A stretch of 64,000 nt of DNA from Eulemur rufifrons (Eukaryota > Chordata > Mammalia > Primates > Lemuridae). Shown piece by piece: positions 26,766 to 37,386 of the stretch. The notes beneath the pieces are model-generated. The model worked only from the letters and a program-made list of their open reading frames with translations, made no database searches and was not told the DNA's origin. The stretch spans positions 6,752,501-6,816,500 of the forward strand of contig NC_091002.1 of the NCBI RefSeq assembly GCF_041146395.1, in the 5' to 3' direction. Positions within the stretch are counted from its first letter, which is position 1; each line of letters opens with the position of its first letter. Both the position numbers and the translations under genes were made by a program.

Positions 26766-27768
26766 TTGTTTTTTTGATATGCTCTGATAATATCTGTCTT
26801 TTCATTGGTATATTTAGACCATTCATAAAGCTGTTTTTTAATATATTTGGATTAGTATCAACTATGTTAGTAATTGTTTTCTCCTTATTTCCAGAAGCTT
26901 CTTTTTCTGTCGTCTTCACTTTTAATTGAGCATTTTATGATTCCATTATATCTCTTCTCTTATCACTTCAATTTACTTATTTAAAGAAAATATTTGTAGT
27001 TTCCTTAGAGTTTACAATATACATTTTTAACTAGTGTAAGCTCCCCTTCAAATAACACATGTAAAACAAGTAAGTAGGCTTTAACAGAACATTCCCAATC
27101 CCTCCCTCCCAGTCCTTATGATATTATTGTCATTATTTTCACTTATTCATGTATTAATCACCCAACGTAATTGTTATAATTATGTTAAACAGTTATCTGT
27201 AAGATCAATTAGTAATAAGTAAAATAAGATATTTTACATTTATTCCTTTTTCAGTACTCTTCCTTTCTTTATGTAGATCCAAGTTTCTGACCTGTATCAT
27301 TTTCCTTCTGCCTGAAGAAAATCTTTTGACATTTCTTACAGGTTAGGTCTGCTGGCGATGAGTTCCCTCAGTTTTTGTTTGTCTGAGGAAGTCTTTATTT
27401 CTCCTTCACTTTTGAAGGATAATTTCGCTGGATACACAATTCTAGGTTGGTGGTTTTTTTTTTTTCTTTCAACACTTTGGATATATTTAACTCGACTCTT
27501 CCCTTGCTTGCATGGTTTCTGACAGGTGTTCTCTGTAATTCTTTTTCTTGTTCTTCTGTAGGTCCCCCCTCGTCATCCCCTGTTGCTTTCAAAATCCTGT
27601 CTTTGTTATTCTGCAGTTCGAATATGATATGCCTATGTGTAGCTTTTGGCATTTATTTATTTTGGCATTTATTCTACTTGATGTTCTCTGAACTTCTCAG
27701 ATCTGTGATGTCTGTCATTTATTTTGGAGAGTTTTCAGCCATTATTACTTCAAATATTTCTCTCTCTT

Positions 27769-27937
27769 TTTTTTTTTTTCTTTGTTTTTTAGAGACAGGG
27801 TCTCACCCTATCAACCAGAGCTAGAGTGCAGTGGCAGGATCTAGCTCACTGCAGCCTCGAACTCCTGGGCTCAAGTGATCTTCCTTCCTCAGCCTCCTGA
27901 GTAGCTGAGACTATAGGCATGCAGCCACGCCCAGCTC
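27769..27937 (-). mobile_element. Alu half (single monomer), antisense
   Basis: Poly-T then AGAGACAGGGTCTCACCCTA to GCAGCCACGCCCAGCTC; only one monomer present. The L1 words TCAAATATTTCT occur on both sides (27749 and 27936), consistent with a target-site duplication of about 12 bases. Confidence 0.85.
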
Positions 27938-28740
27938 AAATATTTCTTTGTTCTCTCCTTCTGGCATGCCAGTTGTCCTGCAGTTTGTGTATGTTTCTTC
28001 TATTTTGGTGGCTGTGGATTGTTGTTGTTTTTTATTCTCATCCCTGTTTGCATGTCATCTGAGGAGTACTGTTGCCATGTCTTGCAGCTCACAGACTCTT
28101 ACTGCTGAGCCTGTCGCAGCCATTCTGTTTCTCTTACACTGTTTTTACTGCTTGCGTTTCTTTCCGTGTCTCTGCTCATGTGGTCCATGTGTTCATGCAT
28201 GTTGTCTACTTTTTTCCATTAGAGCCCTTAGCGTATTAGTCATTTTGGATTCCTATCTGATCAGTTTCATTTGTTTTTATCTCCAGTAGAGGGATCTCCA
28301 TATTCCCTCTACTATTCTATTGTCTTTCTCTGAACCTCTGGTGAAACTGACAATAGACCTCATTCTATTCTTCGTCCCTGGCACTCCCGTCTCAAGTTTC
28401 TCATCTCCTTGTCCTTTAGTTCCATGTTGTGAGAACTCTTTTTAGATCAGTCTTCCAGTGAAGTGATTCTCTAATGGTGCCTTGCCTGCCACATAAGTTT
28501 TAATTCCCAGTGTAATTCTTATTTCTAAGCTTTACTTTTTTCCAAATATGTCTAGCAACTTTTTATATTCTCTTGTTCCTGGCTTTTTTTTATTTTATCT
28601 TTTCTCTTGTGTGCGCCACCACACCCAGCATTTCACACATAGTTATTCCGTGTTTGAATGTAACGTTGAGCATCCAAGTCTGTTTTTTGTTGTTTCTACC
28701 GACATCACCCATAGCTTGTTTCCTTGAAAAGGTAATTTTT

Positions 28741-29115
28741 TATTATGAGATCATGTTCTGTTTAGTTTGCTCTACAGAACCCCACGGCCCTAAATGGGGA
28801 ATGGTTTCTTTACAAGGACTTAAGTCTGCTGGAACAGGAGCCACCTGAGACCCTTGGGCCCTGCTTGAGAGCCTCCAAGACTGCTGCCTGTGTGGGACCA
28901 TGCTCTGAGGGCGGCCACCCCTCATGTGACATGTCCCTTCCTTTCACCTGTGCTGTCTTTCTCTCACCACCTTCTTGTCTCTTCTTTTCATCCTTTGTCT
29001 TTGTCAATACCAGTTGGTTACCAAGGTGTTCAGTGTTATTTCTCTTGGTTCAGGATTTCTGTAGCCCCACTTACCCAATAAAGCATAGGCCAAGGAAGAA
29101 AGAACAGCCTTAGAG
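28741..29115. other. Unassigned, possibly LTR-like segment
   Basis: GC-richer than the flanking L1. It contains GAGACCCTTGGGCCCTGC and CAATAAAGC near 29078, reminiscent of the promoter/polyadenylation layout of an LTR, but I cannot name a family or find clear TG...CA ends with a duplication. No retroviral coding sequence. Confidence 0.3.
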
Positions 29116-29449
29116 AGATGAGCAAAGGCAAGCAGGTGGGGCCGCACTCACTGCTCCTTCACAGAGCAGCTTCCCACCTGCGGCTCCTGTGGCCTCGGAG
29201 TGGTAGGTTCCAGAATTTGTACTGGAACCCAAGGCGTTCAACTTTCAATCCTGTGTCTTTTTTATCCAACACAGAAAGTATGTTATGCAACAATCACTGT
29301 ACTAGGAAAGGGCCTAGAAGTGAAGTAGAAGATGTCTTGAATTCTCCACTGGGAATGTGAAGAATATTAAAAGTGATCACAGGCCCTCAGTGAGTTTAGT
29401 GTGTTCAGTGGAGCCTGGTGATTGGGTGCAGTCTCTGGACCCCAGGGTG

Positions 29450-29560
29450 TGTCTTTCTTTTCTTTGCTTTGCTTTGCTCTTCTCTTCTCTTTTCTTTTTT
29501 TTCTTTCTTCCTTCCCTTCCCTTCCCTTTCCCTTCCTTCCCTTTTCCTCTTTCCTCTTTG
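29450..29560 (+). repeat. Polypyrimidine (TTTGC/TTTTC/TTCCC)n microsatellite
   Basis: CTTTTCTTTGCTTTGCTTTG then TTCTCTTCTC and TTCCC/TTTCCC units, about 110 bases, almost pure C/T. It joins an antisense Alu at about 29561 and is likely a mutated expansion of its poly-T tail. Confidence 0.85.
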
Positions 29561-29831
29561 CTCTGTCATCCAGGCTAGAGTACAGTAGCATCATCACAGC
29601 TCACTGCAACCTCAAACTCCTGGGCTCAAGGATCCTCCTCTCTCAGCTTCCCAAGTAGCTGGGACTACAGGTGTGCGCCACCACACCCAGCTAATTTTTC
29701 TATTTTTTTTTTGTAGAGATTGGTGTCTTACTCTTGCTCAGGGTGGTCTCGAACTCCTGGCCTGAAGCGTTCCTCCCACTTCAGCCTCCCAGAGTGCTAG
29801 GATCACAGGTGTGAGCTGCCACGACCGGCCA
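29561..29831 (-). mobile_element. Alu, antisense
   Basis: CTCTGTCATCCAGGCTAGAG to GAGCTGCCACGACCGGCC; dimeric, preceded by the microsatellite. It forms a close inverted pair with the sense Alu at 29996. Confidence 0.9.
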
Positions 29832-29995
29832 ACCAGGGTGTCTTTATACCTCCCTCTCCAGGTTACTTTGAAAATTAAGTACAACCACTGCAAAAGTGTT
29901 TAATGGAATTAAAACTTGGCACAAGTTTTTAGTTCAGATTGGCAGTTGGGGGTGGGAGGAGCTATGTGGAAAATGGGGTCAAAACTAGATTGCAG

Positions 29996-30289
29996 GCTGG
30001 GCGAGGTGGCTCACACCTATAATCCTAGCACTCTAGGAGGCCAAGGCAGGAGGATCACTTTAGGTCAGGAGTTCGAGACCAGCCTCAGCAAGAGCAAGAC
30101 CCCATCTCTACTAAAAAAATAGAAAAATTAGCCAGGCGTGGTGGCACACACCTGTAGTCCCAGCTACTTGGGAGGCTGAGCCAGGAGGATCGCTAGAGCT
30201 CAGGAGTTTGAGGTTGCTATGAGCTAGGCTGATGTCACGGCACTAGCCCGGGCAACAGAGTGAGACTCTGTCAAAAAAAAAAAAAAAAT
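29996..30289 (+). mobile_element. Alu, sense
   Basis: GGCTGGGCGAGGTGGCTCAC through GAGACTCTGTC and an A15 tail, with right-monomer GAGCTAGGCTGATGTCACGG. Starts about 165 bases after the antisense Alu ends. Confidence 0.92.
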
Positions 30290-31200
30290 AGATTGCAATT
30301 TGGGGATCATATTGTCTGTATTTTATTGGGGAATCTTTGGTCTGTGTTTTATTTTGGAGGTAGTATTCAGTTCTTCCAGCCTGAGAACTAGCAAGGGCAA
30401 AACAAAGGTGGTCCTTTTGCCTCTTTACCATCTCTGGGAAAAATGTTGAAGAACCTCAATTAAGCAGAAATACAGAATAGAGTCACTCAACTTTGTTGTT
30501 ACCTAAGATATAACTGGAATTCCTTTTTGTTTGAATACTTAGTGTTGGAACTCTCAAACGTGTGTGTGATGATTTGGTGTTGCGCTCTCTTGGCTCACTT
30601 TTTGTACAGTGTAGAGGACAGGCCAGATCATTCGGTGCCAGGATCAACTTGGAATTTAGGCTTAATGAAAAGCTTTTATAGTGTGTTTGCATTTGTGTCA
30701 GAGCTTTCATTTAAAGCAAAAACTTCCTGTGGATTACTTCTTTTGTCTCAAAGTAGAAAATAATTCAAAACTTGTTAATTGAAGCTTTGTGGATTTATAT
30801 AAAGAGTGAAATTAGTGTTCTAATTTAATAGCATTGTGCACATTTTGAGAGACTTAATTTAAAGTTAAATCATTGGTGGATTTATCAAGGCATGGCCCAA
30901 AAATGTATGTATGTGACATACATGTCACATGTCACAAAGGTATATGTGACACCTATTTTTTTCTGAAGGAAACTCTTAAGCTGTTAAGATCAGTAGGCAT
31001 CTTGTGCAAAAACACTGAAAAATACAACTTTTTAAAATTACTGATTCCCCTTTTTCTTATTTTTGCCTTTTGTCTCTACAACTGGCCTCCTTTTCTGAGT
31101 AGGTAGGTTTCTGAAGAGTGTATAAATTGAATGTGTAGAATCACTATCTTATGTTTCCAGTATTACGGTTTTAGAGATGCATTTCCTTATTCCTCTGAGC
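30290..31200. other. Intron 7 unique stretch
   Basis: No confident repeat or exon. Contains a short perfect inverted repeat ATGTGACA...TGTCACAT at 30911-30930 (4-base loop). Confidence 0.5.
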
Positions 31201-31204
31201 TAAA

Positions 31205-31490
31205 CACTTTTCAACAACATTTATTGAACACCCAATATGTGCCAGGCCCTGTGCTACATTCTAGGAAAACAAAAGTCAGCTAGTACTGGTGCCTATTTTC
31301 AAAGAGCTCGCAGTCTAAAGGGAAGACAAAAACATGATCAGGACAAAACATCAAAATGCTACTGCATACCTAATGGAACTTACAGACACAAGGTAGAAAA
31401 ATACACTAAGGAGAAAAACTGTGTAAATGAGTGCAGGGGTGGTTTTGCAGAGGAGGTGATGCTGGAATAGGGTCTGAAGGATGAGCAAGA
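31205..31490 (+). mobile_element. L2 LINE fragment, sense
   Basis: Recognisable L2 3'-region text: CAACATTTATTGAACACCCA, ATGTGCCAGGCCCTGTGC, AAAGAGCTCGCAGTCTA, then GAGGAGGTGATGCTGGAATA and GGGTCTGAAGGATGAGCAAG. Ancient mammalian LINE, strongly diverged. Confidence 0.75.
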
Positions 31491-32174
31491 GCTCTCTGGA
31501 CACATGTGGTGGTGGAGTCTAGGCTCTCAGCCAGGCTTTCCAGTGAGGAAAGCAAACAACTCAGTCTCATCTCAGAGGGTCCCTGGAAGTACTTCAGTAG
31601 CCTCAGAGCCCTGAAGGTGCTTCTGCTACTCAGAGTTTACCAGGTGGGCTAGCAAGGTGGAGCCACTTCTCAAAGCCAGAGTTTTGCATTGTGAGAAAGC
31701 TGGCTGGTTTACACTTGTCAGGTATTTCTGCACCTTAGCAGAAGGTCCCCAAAACTGAGAAACCTTCTCCTACTTAATTGTTACTTTTCATCAGTTACTT
31801 CTCAGCAAAGCAGCTCTTAGCGTACCACTACTTCGTAAGAATTGGTGTCCATGGAAATACGGTTTTCTCATTTTCCTTACTGTTTGCCCCCAGGGCTCCC
31901 CTGCCAGAGTAGCTGCTTGCAGCCCTTGCTTGTACTGTGGATGCCCATCCCCTATCAAGTCCTGAGCATCTGCTCCAGCCCCTACCGTCGCCCCACACCC
32001 TACCTCCCTGGGTTTGTTCCCCGCACCGAGCTGTCCCGGTACCCCACGGGGAGTTCCTTCCCACTTGCTCTCTGCTCCAAAACCCTGTGGGAGAATGGGC
32101 ACAGCTGGTAGGATTTGTTCAGTTGTTTGGTTGTTTTGTGTCTAGGGATTGTAGTCTTAGAAAATGAAAATAAT

Positions 32175-32365
32175 CCACCTTCACACTCACTGAATGCTAT
32201 TATGGGCCAGGCAGTGTGCTGAATTCTTACCACCACCCCTGGAGGTAGGTATTTCCAAATTACAGATGAGAAAATTAAAGTACAAAAAGATCAAGTGACT
32301 TGCCTGAGGTCACACAGCTAGTAAAAAGGAGAACTGGCGTTGAGCCCATCAGTCTGTAGGCCCAA
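32175..32365 (+). mobile_element. MIR SINE, sense
   Basis: MIR signature: CTATTATGGGCCAGGCAGTG, GGAGGTAGGTATTTCC, CAGATGAGAAAATTAAAG and the core CAAGTGACTTGCCTGAGGTC followed by ACACAGCTAGTAAAAAGG. Confidence 0.88.
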
Positions 32366-32469
32366 GGCCGAGACCTGGACTGAAGTTCAGATCCAGCTGT
32401 TGCCTGGAATGGTAGTCCCTGACCTAAATGTTCAGTCACAGCTGTTGTCTTGATAGCTCCAGGATTGCT

Positions 32470-32965
32470 CCTTTCCTCGCCACCTTCACCACCGTTGCTT
32501 TATTCTCATCCCCTAACTGCCTACCTCAGTGTCGTCTTCCCGCTCTGGTCCACCCACAGCATTGCCACAAATCGGTCTTTCTGATAAACTGACCACATCA
32601 TCTCACTGTGCCGCTTAAAACCCTCTGTGGCTCCACGGTCCCTTCAGGACGAAGTCATACAATGCTGTCTCTGATCTGGCCACTGCCCCTGTCCTTGAGC
32701 CCTTCAGGGTGCCATGCTGTCATCCATGTTCATGGGCCAACCCTGTGCTTTTCCCTCCTCTGCACCAGCCAGGGCCTCGAGATTCTTCCAGACCATCACC
32801 TACTCTTAGGAACCCTCCCATTTGAGTTCACAGAATTCACTGCTTATTTCTGCACCCCGAAGGGCATGATCACTAGGTGTAGCTTTTTTCTGTAGGGCAA
32901 GGCCTGTCCCTTGGTGCTCATTGATCCCAGCAGTACCTCAGTCCTGCTGAGGGGAAACCATGTGC
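32470..32965 (+). mobile_element. L2 LINE fragment
   Basis: TTAAAACCCTCTGTGGCTCC, CAGGACGAAGTCATACAATG, CTGATCTGGCCACTGCCCC and AGCCAGGGCCTCGAGATTC follow the order of a well-known L2 3'-region block. Limits are approximate. Confidence 0.6.
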
Positions 32966-33069
32966 CCTGCCTTGACAAGGGCTGGGGGCGACGGGACCAG
33001 GCTTCAGGTGTCCCATCCCCTCGTGAAGCACACATAATTTGGGGGAAGGCAGACATTAAACCAATAGGC

Positions 33070-33600
33070 TACAAGTAAGTCCTGAATTATCACCATGGTA
33101 AGTGCTAAGAGGAAAAATTACAGATTTTAGTGTGTTTCATGGGAAGGCTCGCTTGGTCTTGGGTCTTGGGTCTTGGGTGGTGAGAGGAAAGGCAGTGGCG
33201 GCTTGTCAGCCTGAGCATGAGTGTGTGTGAGCGAGGTAGTGAGCCAAGGCTAGCGCATTCTAAAATGTGGACATGGTGTGTGCACAGCTCAGGGTCGGGT
33301 AGGAGTGTGGGAGTGTGGGAGTGTGGGGGTCATGGGAAGGCCTGCATGTCCAGGGCTTGGTGAGAGGAAGGGTACAGGTAGGTGAGCCCAGCTCCTTCGG
33401 GTCTCATGGGGCCCAAATGCTGGGAAGCCATTGCTCTGTTCTGAGCAGAGGAGTGACATGCTCGTATTTACATTCAAAAAAGGTCACTCTGGCTGCTGTG
33501 AGGAAAAGGACTGGAAAGGCCCGAGTGCAAGTGTGGAGGCTGTTGCGGCCATGCCGCTGTGAGAACGGGGCTGCTCAGGAGCTTCTGAGGAGGTCAGCAG
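33070..33600 (+). mobile_element. L2-type fragment with short tandem repeats
   Basis: GTAAGTGCTAAGAGGAAAAA and the downstream block GAGCAGAGGAGTGACATGCT then GGTCACTCTGGCTGCTGTGA match L2-derived sequence. Between them are (CTTGGGT)3 at about 33157-33178 and repeated GAGTGTGG units at about 33303-33328. Confidence 0.6.
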
Positions 33601-34292
33601 ACAGGGCCTAGTGCCTGGACGCAGGCTCAGACAGAGGGCGGGCCCAGGTGGGTGCAGGGAGCAGCCAGGTGGCTGGTCACCCAGTAACTGTGTGGCTGCT
33701 GGCCAGACCCAAGTCACTGTCCCCTGATGCCTTCAACCAGGGTCTGCCCCACGGAGCCCACTGCACGGCTTGCCTGTGAGGTGGCTCCTTGGAGAGTGCC
33801 ATGAGCTTCAGAACACAACATGAAGTCCCTCTAGTTGTTCAGACTTATGCTGTACTTCACCCAAGTGTCAGAGATCAGTGTAAGGGCTTTACCCATTTTC
33901 ATCAGTGATTCTAAAGTTGACTTATTTGCCATGATCATTAAAATGCCAGATGAGAATAAGCTGTAGGGACAGACCTTATGCATGTTAACCACACTCGGTG
34001 TGACTAGGTAGGAATGTGAGCAGCTACTGAGTTGTCTAAAGTTTGTTTATATATATTCCTTGAGGCATCAGTTGCTTTTAAAATCTACATCTGGTTGAAA
34101 TTTGACCCATTGTGTATAGTCTTACAAATAAATCAAGTAACTGCTTTGTGAGATGTGCTGTACCCATGGACACAAGCTCATGGTGAGCATACCCCACAAG
34201 GTTATCAGTAATGATTTGTGTGTTTGTAGTTTAACTACTTAGGTAAATAGAATATTAATTTTGATATGTGATTAGAAAATTTTTTTTTGTAG
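33601..34292. other. End of intron 7
   Basis: Unique sequence; no exon recognised. The acceptor is a T9 run and GTAG (34281-34292). Confidence 0.6.
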
Positions 34293-34491
34293 GCTTTACC
34301 GCCAGCACCTGTTCAGAATCACACAAATAAGCATCAGGTATTCAATGCATCTCTTCAAGACCATATTTATCCGAGCTGTTTTGGGAATACTCCAGAGTGG
34401 AATAGTTCTAAATTTATAAGTCTTTGGGGATCAGAAGTGATGAATGATAAGAACTGGAATCCTGGCACTTTCTTGCCAGATACAATTTCTG
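34293..34491 (+). CDS. FAM193A: FAM193A coding exon 8 of window
   Basis: Residues 390-455 plus one base of a Gly codon; acceptor TTTTTTTTGTAG, donor GTAAGG at 34492. It begins ALPPAPVQNHTNKHQVFNAS and includes a tryptophan-bearing conserved stretch (PEWNSSKFISLWGSEV, then NWNPGTFLPDTIS). Three tryptophans and a high share of aromatic residues suggest a structured patch between disordered linkers. No named domain is known to me for it. Confidence 0.95.
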
Positions 34492-35445
34492 GTAAGGAAT
34501 CTGTTAAAACTTTCTTAAAGTTTTAAAATAACCCACGCTGAATAGATTGACACTTTGCTGTAACCTCCTGTAGAAGCCTTGGTGCAGCTGTACCCAGCTG
34601 CTGCTCCTTCACCTCCATCCTTGGGTCCTTGGGGGCTGTCCTTCTGCTCCATCCTTTGCATCTGCCACCAGTCAGTCCCCTGCATTGATGGAGCAGAGCA
34701 AGACTCTGGCTCCGTGGCTGTGTGTCAGCCCAGGGTCTAATCTGCATGGTTTGATGTCCAGCCTTTGATTCTCAGCAGCGGTGACAACCAGACCTCAGCC
34801 CCAGTGCAGAGGGGGCAGGGAGACAGTGTCACGGTCGACTTGAATGCCGTGGCTTTTGTTCCTTTTCTCTGATTTCTATATTGGCCCTACGTGGGATCTG
34901 TTCCCTTCTAATAAGCTCCTTCTTCCCCAGCTGCCTCAGTTGCTGAGGCTCAGCTGTTAACTTCAATCGCAGGGCCCAGAACACCTGAGGAGGGGCGGTA
35001 GCTATGCCTCATCTCTGTCTTCACGTGGCCAGAACTCGTGGTAGCCCCACACCCAGCCCTGCATGCACTCAGAACAACAAGCTAGACTGGACATCCCGAT
35101 CTGTGCTTGGGAAGGATTTCTAGCTGTGTGACCTTGGGCAAGTTGCTTAGCCTCTCTGAGTCTCAGTTTCTTCATCTTCTTAGGATGGGAATAATAGTAC
35201 CAACCTCAGAAAGTAGTTTTAAAGCATTAAATGACTTTGGGAAGCACTGTGCACAGGAATCGGCACATAGTAGGTGCTCAATACAGATGTTTTCTTAGAT
35301 TAAAAGCCAGCTGACCATCAGCCCAGTGGAGGCCTAACTGCAGTACAGCCCCAGTATTAAGTGTTTCAATCATCAGCATGTCTTGTAGGGTTTAGCTAAG
35401 TATTATTTCTGTCAGAAGTCTTAATTTTCCCATTCTTCTCTGAAG
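34492..35445. other. Intron 8 (954 nt)
   Basis: Moderate intron, unique except for the MIR at its 3' part. The acceptor is CTTCTCTGAAG at 35445. Confidence 0.7.
35112..35297 (-). mobile_element. MIR SINE, antisense
   Basis: GCTGTGTGACCTTGGGCAAG, CTCTGAGTCTCAGTTTCTTC and GCACATAGTAGGTGCTCAAT: the classic complementary-strand MIR sequence, opposite in orientation to the MIR at 32175. It lies about 150 bases upstream of exon 9. Confidence 0.88.
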
Positions 35446-35715
35446 GGAGTGACATATTAGGGCCAACACTCTCAGAAACAAGACCTGAAGCCCTTCCACC
35501 TCCGTCTAGCAGTGAAACACCTGCAGTTTCGGATAAAGAGAAAAAAAATGCTGCAAAAAAGAAATGTCTGTACAATTTTCAAGATGCTTTTATGGAAGCA
35601 AACAAAGTTGTCATGGCCACTTCATCAGCCATGTCCTCCGTGTCCTGCACAGCTACCACAGTGCAGTCGAGCAACAGCCAGTTCAAAGTGTCGTCCAAGA
35701 GACCTCCTTCAATAG
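35446..35715 (+). CDS. FAM193A: FAM193A coding exon 9 of window
   Basis: Two bases complete Gly 456, then residues 457-545 and one base of Gly 546. Donor GTAAGG at 35716. It includes SDILGPTLSETRPEALPPPS, then a Lys-rich KEKKNAAKKK leading into CLYNFQDAFMEANKVVMATS, an amphipathic block that is identical in the remembered human protein, and a Ser/Thr-rich tail ending SSKRPPSI. The coding strand carries A8 (35541-35548) and A6 runs in the Lys-rich part, which are prone to slippage. A role as a basic nuclear-localisation patch is inference. Confidence 0.95.
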
Positions 35716-37112
35716 GTAAGGCCTGTTAGCCCTTGGGGACCCTCATAAAAGGCTCGGCTTGTTTATTTCTCACCATCTTTGTAATTGCCTTTTACTCAGC
35801 CTCCCAGAGGCTATGCTAATGTAATTAGTGCCCCGAATGCTCACCTACAAAGAGCTTGGCCTGTAGGGCTCTGACAAGAATTTTAGCTGTCATACTAAAT
35901 CCCACCGGGGCTTTGCTGCACTGGGTCTTGCCTTCAGTCTCTGTACCCATTGTTCTGTGACAGGAAGAGGCCATTGCTTTCTGAGCATGTGGTGGGATTC
36001 CTCAGAAGCTGCTTTAGGAAAACGCTGAGCAAAGGAGAGCTGACAGGGCTGCCTGTCACCCATCCCCTGCTGTCACTCGGGTTAATCCACTGTCCACCAG
36101 TGGGAAGGGGGCCTGAAAGTCATTAGATACCAACGCAGAACTCAGGAGTGGCTCGAAGGGGCCCTCACTAGCCAAAGTTGGGACAGACTGAGCATCAGAA
36201 AGAGTCATGAAATGGATGATACCACACAGATAGGGTTGAGAGTCCATAGGGATGCCCAGGCAAGGGAGGAGGCAGGACAGCTCTTTTTCACAGACGTACA
36301 CCACTGCCATGTAAGGAGGTAGAAGGGGCACGTCAGCACTCTGCAGTTAGCTGTGCAGTAGCTGCTGGTTCAGGCTCGTGTCATCAGTGGACATTAAGAA
36401 TGCTGGATGTCAGTTTGGGGAACAGAGCGTTTCCCCTCACAGGACTGACAGGTTACAAAGGGATGATGGAATCTGGCATCTTACTCTGGAGGTATCTGGC
36501 AGGTAGCCCTCTCTGCACACTGTCATGGAACAAAAGGACATTAGGTGCTTCCTGTTGCCAAGAAATGGGAAGAATCCAGCATAACCTTGGTGGGATTCAT
36601 GCCCCAAACGTTTGTCCTGAATGTATTGAGACAAGATAAATCCAGATTGGCAGACAGCTGGCCTATTGGAAAATGTCTTGGAGGAAGCTGTGTTGGGAGG
36701 AAGCACTAAAGGACATGTGGAGAAGATTGGAAAGTTGAATATGAATTGTGCATTGGCTAAGAGTACCATGTCCGTGTTAAATGTCTTTGGTGTAATAATG
36801 GTATAGTGGTCATACAGCAAAATGTTCATGTTCTCAGGAATTCATGCTGAAGTGTTTAGGGGTGAGTGCAGCTTCTAAATGTTAAGCCAGAAAGTGTGTG
36901 TGTACCTATAAGAAATAAAGTAAGTATGACAAAATGATACATCATCATGAATCAAGTGAGGGATGAAGGGTGTTTGTATTGTTCCTTCGAATTTTCTATA
37001 GGTTCAGACATTTTTAAAACAAAAAAATTGGTGAAAAAATTGTGATTAAGGGAAACATGAATGTCTGTTTCTTCTTCAGCCATTGGCCATGACTCTCGGT
37101 CTCTCGATGCAG
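35716..37112. other. Intron 9 (1,397 nt)
   Basis: Unique in its first half. About 36690-37035 (GTAATAATGGTATAGTGGTC, GCTGAAGTGTTTAGGGGTGA, then a CAGACATTTTTAAAAC end) looks like the 3' end of an old interspersed repeat that I cannot assign to a family. Two candidate acceptors lie at its 3' end (37078-37079 and 37111-37112). Confidence 0.6.
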
Positions 37113-37386
37113 GCGATGTCTTTCATGGCATCAACAAGGAGGATCACAGACACTCGGCACCGACAGCCCCAAGGAACAGCCCCACGGGCCTGGCCCCGCT
37201 CCCAGCGCTCTCTCCTGCTGCACTCTCACCTGCCTCCACCCCTCACCTTGCAAATCTTACAGCCCCATCATTCCCCAAAGCTGCAACCACAGCTCCTGGG
37301 TTTGTGGACACACGCAAAAGCTTCTGTCCTGCCCCCCTGCCCCCCACCACAGACGGCTCCATTAGTGCCCCTCCGAGCGTCTGCAG
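37113..37386 (+). CDS. FAM193A: FAM193A coding exon 10 of window; Pro/Ala/Ser-rich
   Basis: Two bases complete Gly 546, residues 547-636 follow, and the donor GTGAGC is at 37387 after two bases of Ser 637. It begins DVFHGINKEDHRHSAPTAP, then a Pro/Ala/Leu/Ser linker with the repeat-like ALSPAALSPAS, and ends PPSVC. The start at 37113 is chosen because it yields SIGDVFHG, as in the orthologue. An upstream acceptor at 37079 is in frame and would add 11 residues, reading AIGHDSRSLDA after the same splice. Cys 636 opens the Cys cluster continued in exon 11. Confidence 0.93.

Larger units (their letters stand above)
23590..28740 (-). mobile_element. Second large antisense L1, with three nested Alus
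   Basis: Starts with the antisense L1 3' region (GAGTGAGATGGTATCACATG, TTTGATTTGCATTTTCCTAA) and runs back through ORF2 (CTGGCCTCATAAAATGAGCT near 25620, AAAGAACCATCTTTTGGTTT near 26045) to 5' sequences (27340-27720 and 27940-28740). Alus interrupt it at 24325, 26443 and 27769. About 4.5 kb of L1 is present with stops in all frames; no functional ORF. Moderately old. Confidence 0.82.
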
